A DNA stretch of 64,000 bases, taken from the NCBI RefSeq assembly GCF_019175285.1, contig NC_056529.1:19772673-19836672 (forward strand). Reading direction: 5' to 3'. The notes beneath the pieces were generated by a model. It worked only from the letters and a program-made list of their open reading frames with translations, was not told the origin of the DNA and ran no database searches. Positions 57,273 to 64,000 of the stretch are shown here, one piece after another. How positions within the stretch are numbered: position 1 is the first letter of the stretch; each line of letters opens with the position of its first letter. Source of the stretch: Sceloporus undulatus (taxonomy: Eukaryota; Chordata; Lepidosauria; Squamata; Phrynosomatidae). The translations under genes were made by a program, and so were the position numbers.

Positions 57273-57929
57273 ATGTAAAAACCTGGGTGGAGATGCTGCT
57301 ACTGCTTCTTACAAACTGCCCTTATAGCCACCCAAACTCCAAATTTCCATGTTCTTTGATTTCCTAATTTGCTTGGCAAATTACTTATAAGTAGACACAC
57401 AGAGACACATGCTCACACGAATCTTGGAAACACTATGTCTATTTGCATAATGCACATATTCCAGTTTCAGAATCCGCACACTTAAATAAGCAATGTGTCT
57501 TTATTGTGAGAAACAGTTCTTTGAGGCCCAGAAGATACTGCCCCATGGATGGGATTCAGGTGCTGTTTGCATGTATGATGGGACATTATTTTCTCTCCAA
57601 ATGGGACGGCTTTGAGCTACCAAGGCTTTTCAGGGAGTTCTGGTTTCATGAACCTTTTGCTGTGTTTCATCCCAACTCTTCTGTATGCTGGTCACTGCTA
57701 CAAGAGGACCTAACCAGGGATCAGCTCAGAGAAGCAGCATACTTCTTTGGGAGATTACAGCGGCAATGGCAAGAGGAGGACTAGGAGAAGTGAAGGAATA
57801 ATTTCCACACTGACTTAGCCCAGATGCTTGCCAAATCCCTCCTTCAGAAGATGGCAATTATTCAAACACAGCTATAGCTTAAGGTGAAACAGCCAGACCT
57901 CAGGAACCATCTGCAAGCGACACGAAGAA

Positions 57930-58127
57930 TAAGGGTCTTTCCACATTGCACAATTATAGCACTGTGATCCAACTTTGACTGCCATGACTGCATCCTATGG
58001 ATTCCTGGGGTCTGCACTTTGGCAAGGCACTAGAGCTCTCTGGCTGAGAATTCGAAATACCTCTGCCCAAACTGCAAATCCCAGGATTCCATAGGGATCG
58101 TATAATTGTGTCGTGTCAAAAGGGCCC
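57930..58127. mobile_element. Palindromic MITE with different ends
   Basis: Starts agggtctttccacattgcac and ends gtgtcgtgtcaaaagggccc. The centre matches the tcctgggg(t)ctgca and tgcaaatcccaggattccat arms of the 17498-17704 family. Confidence 0.62.
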
Positions 58128-58579
58128 CAAACCTTCGACCCAAAGGCTTAACGAAAGCTGACATTACACATGCACACAGCAATACTTTGCCCTGAAGCTT
58201 ATTGATATTGTTCCGGAAGTGAAGCTAAATTGCATCCTTCAGCAAGGGAGATGGACAAAGCAACTTTTGATTTTGAGAGAGGGGTGGGGAACTCTGTGGT
58301 TAGACTGGAACCAGTTTGGAGGGTTGTGGAAGAGCCCCAAGCCACTACTCTGGGGGAATACAATACAGTAGAGGATTGGATGGTTTTTATGGTGTATGGT
58401 GGTTGTTGCTGGGCAAGTAAACACAAATCTATCAATCTCTTTGGAAAGGAGCAAAGCTCTGTCATGCTCCTGGCTTGGACTTCTCATTGTTTAGTTAAGG
58501 ATATAAAGAAGCCCTGGAGAGGATCCTCATGCAATCAAAGTGCCACCGTGGCTTTCAAGGCAGAAGTAGCCCTTCACTT

Positions 58580-59385
58580 TGAATCGCAGAATTGGAAGAG
58601 ACCTCAAAGGCCATCCAGTCCAACCCCATTCTGTCATGCAGGAACTCACAATCAAAGCACCTCTGACAGATGGCCATCCAGCCTCTGTTTAAAAACCTTC
58701 AAAGAAGGAGATTCCACCACTCTCTGAGGGAGTGCATTCCACTGTTGAAACAACTCTTACTGTCAGGACGTTCTTCCTAATGTTTAGGAGGAATCCCTTT
58801 TCCTTTAGATTGAATGCATTGCTCCAGGTCCCAGTCTCTGGAGCAGCAAAAAAAATCAAGCTTGCTCCACCCTTAATATGACATCCCTTCAGATATTTAA
58901 ACAGGGCTATCATATCAGCAGCTCTTAACCTTCTCTTCTCCAGGCTAAACATACCCAAGTCCCTAAGTCTCTCTTCATAAGTTATGGTTTCCAGATCCTT
59001 CACCATTTTGGTCGCTCTCCTCTGGACACGCTCCAGCTTCTCAACATCTTTCTTGAATTGTGGTGCTCAGAACTAGACACAATATTCCAGGTGAGGCCTG
59101 ACCAAGGCAGAATAGAGTGCCACTATCCCTTGATCTAGACCAGTGGTTCTCAACCTTCTTAATGCTGCAACCTTTTAATACAGTTCCTCATGTTGTGGTG
59201 ACCCCCCAATCGGTGTCTTCATTCTTGAGCCCATCGGAAATAAGTGTTTTCCAATGGTCTTAGGCGACCCCTGTGAAAAGGTTGTTCAACCCCCAAAGGG
59301 GTTGCGACGCATAGGTTGAGAACCGCTGATCTAGACACTATAGTTCTCTTGATCTATAGTTCCATTGACTTGCATAGCCGCTCTC
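58580..59385 (-). mobile_element. CR1 LINE 3' fragment, interrupted by SPIN
   Basis: Reads on the minus strand towards the 3' end at 58580 (agaattggaagagacctc on plus). Conserved CR1 blocks are present, such as cttctcttctccaggctaaa, tcgctctcctctggacacgc and aatattccaggtgaggcctg. The insertion at 59141-59328 splits it. About 620 bp of CR1 remain; coding frames are not intact. Confidence 0.85.
59141..59328. mobile_element. SPIN-family hAT nonautonomous element
   Basis: Starts CAGTGGTTCTCAACCTTCTT and ends GTTGAGAACCGCTG, with acagttcctcatgttgtggt, caccccc-type and ccaatggtcttaggcgaccc blocks characteristic of SPIN (Space Invader) MITEs. A perfect 8 bp target duplication ATCTAGAC flanks it (59133-59140 and 59329-59336), the hAT hallmark. 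It is inserted in a CR1 LINE. SPIN is known for horizontal transfer among tetrapods including Anolis. Confidence 0.9.
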
Positions 59386-60408
59386 CTCAAGGTGGGCAAC
59401 CTGTCCTTGCATCACTGCCATTTGGGATGAAGCTTCTCTCTTGCCGGCTGGCACAGGGAGAACTGCCTCCATCAGTCAAGTGTATTTACTAAATACGACC
59501 ACAACAAACACTCTGCAAGCAGCTGAGTGCTCCTCAAGACTTTCATAATCTCTTCAGAAGATACATCGGCCATAATTAATTCAAAGAGATGGGCCCGCTG
59601 ATTGGAATTTTTAATGAGCAGGAACATCTGCTCGCTCTCAGAACGCGGCATGCGCCTGGAGCGCCATACACCCGGCCCTCTTCTGCCGCCAGCCAGCCCT
59701 CCCTGACCTTCTCCAGAAGGTACATGAATGAGTCAATGATCTGGATGCATGGGGTGGAGGGGTGCGGGCAGTGGGGACAAGAGGATGGCTACAGGGTACA
59801 CAGGGACAAAGTAGTTGCGCACGCTGAAAAAGGAGGCACACAGAAAACAAGGGGTGGGGTTATAAGCTTGCTATGTACTGTAGGTCATCAAAGCAGGGGG
59901 AATAGCTGCGTATGGAGGAAGCATCTTGCCTGCTTTGTAAAGGTTTGATTTGCATAGGCACAAAGATCACCAAGATGGGTGGTGAGCCAGGTCCATTTCT
60001 GCCAAGCCTGGCAGTAATGAGGGAGAGGAGTGGAAGGAAAAGGGGGAAGAGAGCCTTTTATTTTCTCCTGCCTTTTAAGATTTACCGGCTGCTTTGTTCC
60101 TCAGAGCCATTAATCATCCCAGGGAAGATACAGATGCCTCTGGAGCCTGAAACAGCAGAGCAAATATAAATCCACTAGCCTTTTGATAGTGGCTATAAAA
60201 TAAACAGGTTAGTCAAGCATTTCCTCAGAAGCATGGCAGGAAAGAGAGCCAAGCTCATGACAGAGAGCAGCATCTGCCAACCATGCCAGCCACCAAAGAA
60301 AGAGGGAGGGATGTGAGGGTAGCTGTGCCCCTAACAGCAACAGTAGATGGGGTTTTTTAGGAACAAAGTGTTAGTGAAAAGCTGAGTTTCACTAAAAACA
60401 CGATGGTG

Positions 60409-60590
60409 ACGTCAAAGGCTTTCATGGCCAGCATCCATAGTTTTTTGTTGGCTTTTGGGGCTATGTGGCCAAGGTCTAGAAGAGTTTATTCCTGACGTTT
60501 TACCAATATCTATGGCTGGCATTTTCAAAGAAGATTTGAGAAGAACATGGCCATATAGAACAAAAAACCCACAAAAATCTATGGGGCATG
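60409..60590. mobile_element. Penelope-like repeat dimer, diverged
   Basis: Minus-oriented arm with aaaggctttcatggccagca, then gagtttattcctgacgtttt; followed by a short plus arm agaacatggccatatagaac to acccacaaaaatctatgggg. Confidence 0.5.
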
Positions 60591-62911
60591 ATGATGTTGG
60601 TGAAAAGCTGTGGGTGGAATTCTGGGGGCTTCTGGGTTGGAAGGGAACAGCTCAGCTAGGTATAGTACAGGATGGGTTTAGTCATTATGACTGGGGAACC
60701 TCTAGTATTTAACCTTTCCAAAAACAACAGACATTTTAGAAAACTGACTTTAGTTTTACAAATTGTGTACTGATCAAGTGATCTATAAAGGACCAGAGGA
60801 AGGGTCTCAAAAGCCTGAAGACTTGGGCACACTCTGGCCAAAGCAAGTTTGTTGCCTTCTCTGTGTGTCTGAGTGTGTGCCTTTAAGTCCTCTCCGACTT
60901 TAAATGCAGATTAAAGTGGGATCTGAGCAACTTGAAGCAGCCCATGATGGACCCTTGCAGAACTCAGGATGACAAATTGGATTCTTAAGTGGGAAATGTG
61001 GCTATGTCAATTGTCTTGGTTAGATCCTGATAAGATAAAAAACCAAGGCACTATGTTGCCCATGTGGCACAAGAGTTTTACTAGCAGAATTCTGTTACAG
61101 TTCCACAGTCCCACCTCCAAGACTTACATTTTTGCTGCAAAAGTCCCCTTCAATGGCCATTCCATGACTAGTGGAGGAAGGAATTAGAGAAGCATCTGCG
61201 TATGCTCCATAACTAGAGGCACGCCATTAACATCTTCTGCTGAGACCTGCCAGGGTTTCGGTGGAGGATGTCATTGGTATGTGTCTAACTATAAGGCATA
61301 GCCAGCTGCTTCTCTGATCCTCCGCACTCTCCAACATCCACAGAATGGCTGTTCAGGATGCAGCAAAACCATGAATCCTAGGGTGGGTGGAGGGCTTTGG
61401 TGGTTGTAGAAGATGGGAAAGAATACCAACCTCCACAATGGCCAAAGAAGACACATACAGGCCTAAGATGGACTTGTACTTGCATATGTCACTAACAGGA
61501 TGCCAGCCAAAAACTGTGATGTTCTACACTGACAGCTTTTCCAATTATGTTTCGCACAAGGTTCAGTTCCAAGAAGAAGGAAGGGGAGGAAGAGACGTCT
61601 GAGAGCTGCTGCCAGGGACGATAAACTGCACTCCTTATGTCCTTAGAACTGGGTTTCATCATGGCATCTTTAGCGAAAGCAGCACATGCTCAAGAAAGAT
61701 AGACAGAGGAAGGGAATTAGATTTTTAAAAAGATAATTAGGTGTATTTGTTTGTCGTTTTTGTTTTTTAGTATTGTGTTTATATATGTCTTAGTATTGTT
61801 TGATTTGTAGTTTTTCATGTTACGATTTGAAATGTAATCGATATTATTTTAAAAAGTAAAGAAAGACAGACATCAGACTGAAAAAGCCATGCCTGCAATG
61901 AATCTGATTTCCAGCAGTGGCTCCAAACGTATCCACAGTTGTAAAAGAAAGGAGTGCGACAAAGATGGTGGGGAGAAGCGAGAGAATGGGAAGATCCGTC
62001 ATCTTCTGGTGATTAGTGCGCCATCTCTGCCAGCGAGACCACGGGACATGCCCTATTAGCTTTAAAGTCGACAATTCTTCATCTCACACATCCTTTCAAA
62101 GGACTCCATATTATCTTTGAAAAACCGCTAACCTCTGATGGATGGGCACCACTTTGATTTTAGCGTTTCAGAGCTTCCAAGCACCTCCTCTTCTCTTCTC
62201 TCCTCCCTCCTCCTCCTCCTCTCTTATTTTGCCAGGTGACTGTGCTCTGCTCTCCCCATCCGCCAGAGGAAGAATTAACGCTTTAATCAAATCTCTGTAC
62301 TAGGATGGATGGGCCAGATCATCTGTTGCGTAGCTCGCTACTTGGGAGCGCTCTCTGGCAGCCTTTGCGCTTCATTAACAGCAAACTGCGGAAGCAGAAA
62401 AACAATTCCCTCCTCTTAAGGGATGCAGAGACGCAGTGGAGGGTTTTCTTATAGAAGGATGAATTTTGGCAGAGACAAGGAAGAATGGGGCTGAGTCCAC
62501 CAGAAAGACCAAAGGCACCTTGTGGGCTCAAAAGAAGTCCTAGTGCTTTGGAGGATTGTCTAACTCACGCCGGATAATTTAATGGATGCCACAGCGCACA
62601 AGATAAGACATATTATGAGCTTCCATCAGAAAATCCATCATGGCAAGAAGCTCCCAATAGGCTGACATCAAAAGGTCTAGTCCTAGAAACAAAGGCTCAG
62701 AGCTCTAACAACGTTGAGGAGCAAATTACTTGTATAAAAACGCATTCGCTGATATCCTATGTATCTTCAAGATAGTGTAAATATCCACTGCCAAGGCTAC
62801 GTTATGGCAACGCTATGCTGAATACCAATGGAGAGCAATGTATATGGATGAACAGTCTTAGAGCTTTGCAGTGTGTATCGGCAATGCATAAAGGCAATGC
62901 ACATTCTAGAG

Positions 62912-63143
62912 TCAGTGTGGTGTAGCGGTTTGGGTGCTGGACTGAAACCCTGAGAGACCAGGGTTCAAAACCTTGCTCAGACATGGAAACCCGCTGGGTG
63001 AACTTGGGCGTCTCATTCTTTCAGCCTTAGAGGAAGGCAAAGGCAAAAACTCCTCTGAGCAAACCTTGACAAGAAAATCCCTTGAAAGGTTCCCCTTAGG
63101 GTCATTGTAAGCCATAAACAACTTGAAGGCACACAACAACAAA
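62912..63143 (+). mobile_element. tRNA-derived SINE (family A)
   Basis: Full length: gtcagtgtggtgtagcggtt head, ccagggttcaaaacc B box, tail cttgaaggcacacaacaac. Confidence 0.82.
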
Positions 63144-64000
63144 TGCATATTCTTATACTGCTCTGTGTACTTTAATGTGCTACCGCATGAGCGATGGTCC
63201 TGCATGCACAACCTGGGTTACCCTTTTGTCAGCTGGATAAGACCACTATGCATTGTCTCTAAAAATCTAACTGCATCTGTAGTACAATCCGTACCTGTGT
63301 AAGTTGCTAACATGATGCCAGCTATTGTGTGGAGATCAGGAGTCTTTGGCTCCTAGCTCAGGAGGGAAGAAATGTCTCCTTCCTTGTGCCTCTCCTGCCC
63401 TAGCATATCAAAGCTGACTGCACTCAGAGGACAAGAAAATAACTGCAATTCCACTCTCTCAGCAGAGATCTGGAGCAGTGAACCTCACTTGGTTAACCTA
63501 AGCTGGCCAGTTTTTCAAAGACAGTTTCTTAAAAGGAGAAGACCACACTTAGAACAAACATGGAAGGCGGCATCACAGAACAATCCTACAAAATCTGCAT
63601 TCCCCTTTTAACCTGATCAAGAGTTCAGGGTGCGGGTGTCTGTCCCCTACATGTTTTTCTCTGCTGGGGCATCATCTGTGCTTCTTCCAAACATCAGGGG
63701 TCCCACTTTCCCTCCCCTCCCCTCTCCTTTTACTCTTTGTGGTTTAATTAGTATTTCCAAGAGCTGCAATCCCGCTGGGAAGCCCTGGTAAAATACAAGG
63801 GAAGGATAACCACTAACAATGATTCTTAATTAGCAAACATTCCGACTCCCTGCTGCCACCCGTTTGGGAGTAAGGAAGAGAGATATGGGCAGCAAATGCA
63901 GCCAGGCTGCCGGGGCATGCCCACAGTGGGGCCCCAGAGGATGGCCTGTGTGGGCAGATCATTGGCAACATCTGCTGGCTTTCTACCACTTTTCAAGACC

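Larger units (their letters stand above)
54045..64000 (-). other. GSE1: Large GSE1 5' intron, running off the window
   Basis: No upstream GSE1 exon (VPMGPIIVPP or LRKLAKQAEE type) could be found on the minus strand, so the acceptor at 54045 belongs to an intron longer than 9.9 kb. Contains CR1, SPIN, two SINEs, one MITE and a Penelope-like repeat. Stretches near 59400-59850, 62060-62330 and 63690-64000 are free of recognised repeats. Confidence 0.7.

Noticed and set aside
58230-58727. 165-codon plus-strand frame
   Set aside because: Its second half is reverse-oriented CR1 LINE, and the first half has no recognisable content.
59638-59850. A possible extra exon (minus-strand reading IIDSFMYLLEKVREGWL)
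   Set aside because: No match to GSE1 isoforms I can recall and no other reason to think it coding; the GC-rich stretch is more likely regulatory or chance.

Overview
The window is vertebrate nuclear DNA, almost certainly from a squamate reptile (lizard or snake, possibly an iguanian). It has spliced genes with GT-AG introns and is dense in repeats typical of squamates: tRNA-derived SINEs, a 5S rRNA-derived SINE, CR1 and L2-like LINE ends, Tigger-like and hAT-like MITEs, a SPIN hAT element, and many (AAT)n and (ACA)n tails. Species identity is inferred from repeats only. Three host genes are recognised by reading exon by exon, and their order and orientation match human 16q24.1 (GSE1 - GINS2 - C16orf74), seen here in reverse. 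C16orf74 is on the plus strand, with coding exons at 6510-6601 and 15837-16012. GINS2 is complete on the plus strand, with five coding exons from 24802 to 29319. GSE1 is on the minus strand, with its last 13 coding exons between 54044 and 35802; its 5' exons lie beyond position 64000. LAYOUT. 1-6.5 kb is repeat-rich and upstream of the C16orf74 start exon. 6.6-15.8 kb is the C16orf74 intron, full of nested MITEs, SINEs and LINE fragments. 16-24 kb is C16orf74 3' and intergenic sequence with three copies of ~400 bp MITEs and an AT-rich hairpin cluster. 24.09-24.80 kb is the GC-rich GINS2 promoter, with ten same-strand CCAAT boxes set in a decayed tandem repeat. 24.8-29.3 kb is GINS2. 29.3-35.8 kb is the tail-to-tail interval, probably GSE1 3'UTR in large part, with a perfect-ended 244 bp Tigger MITE. 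35.8-54.0 kb is GSE1. 54-64 kb is a large GSE1 5' intron, with a CR1 copy interrupted by a SPIN element and repeat-poor stretches that may hold enhancers. HOW THE GENES RELATE. They do not form a pathway. GINS2 is a subunit of the replicative CMG helicase, GSE1 is a scaffold-like nuclear protein of the LSD1/CoREST-HDAC (BHC) co-repressor, and C16orf74 is a small membrane-anchored protein with a calcineurin-docking PxIxIT motif. Their linkage is conserved synteny. No RNA gene, CRISPR array, retrovirus or LTR element could be supported. The most notable items are the C16orf74 orthologue, which has a polyglycine tract where human has polyserine and an unrelated C-terminus; the CCAAT array; a NAGNAG acceptor in GSE1; a SPIN insertion with a perfect 8 bp target-site duplication; and repeat dimers carrying a hammerhead-ribozyme-like core.
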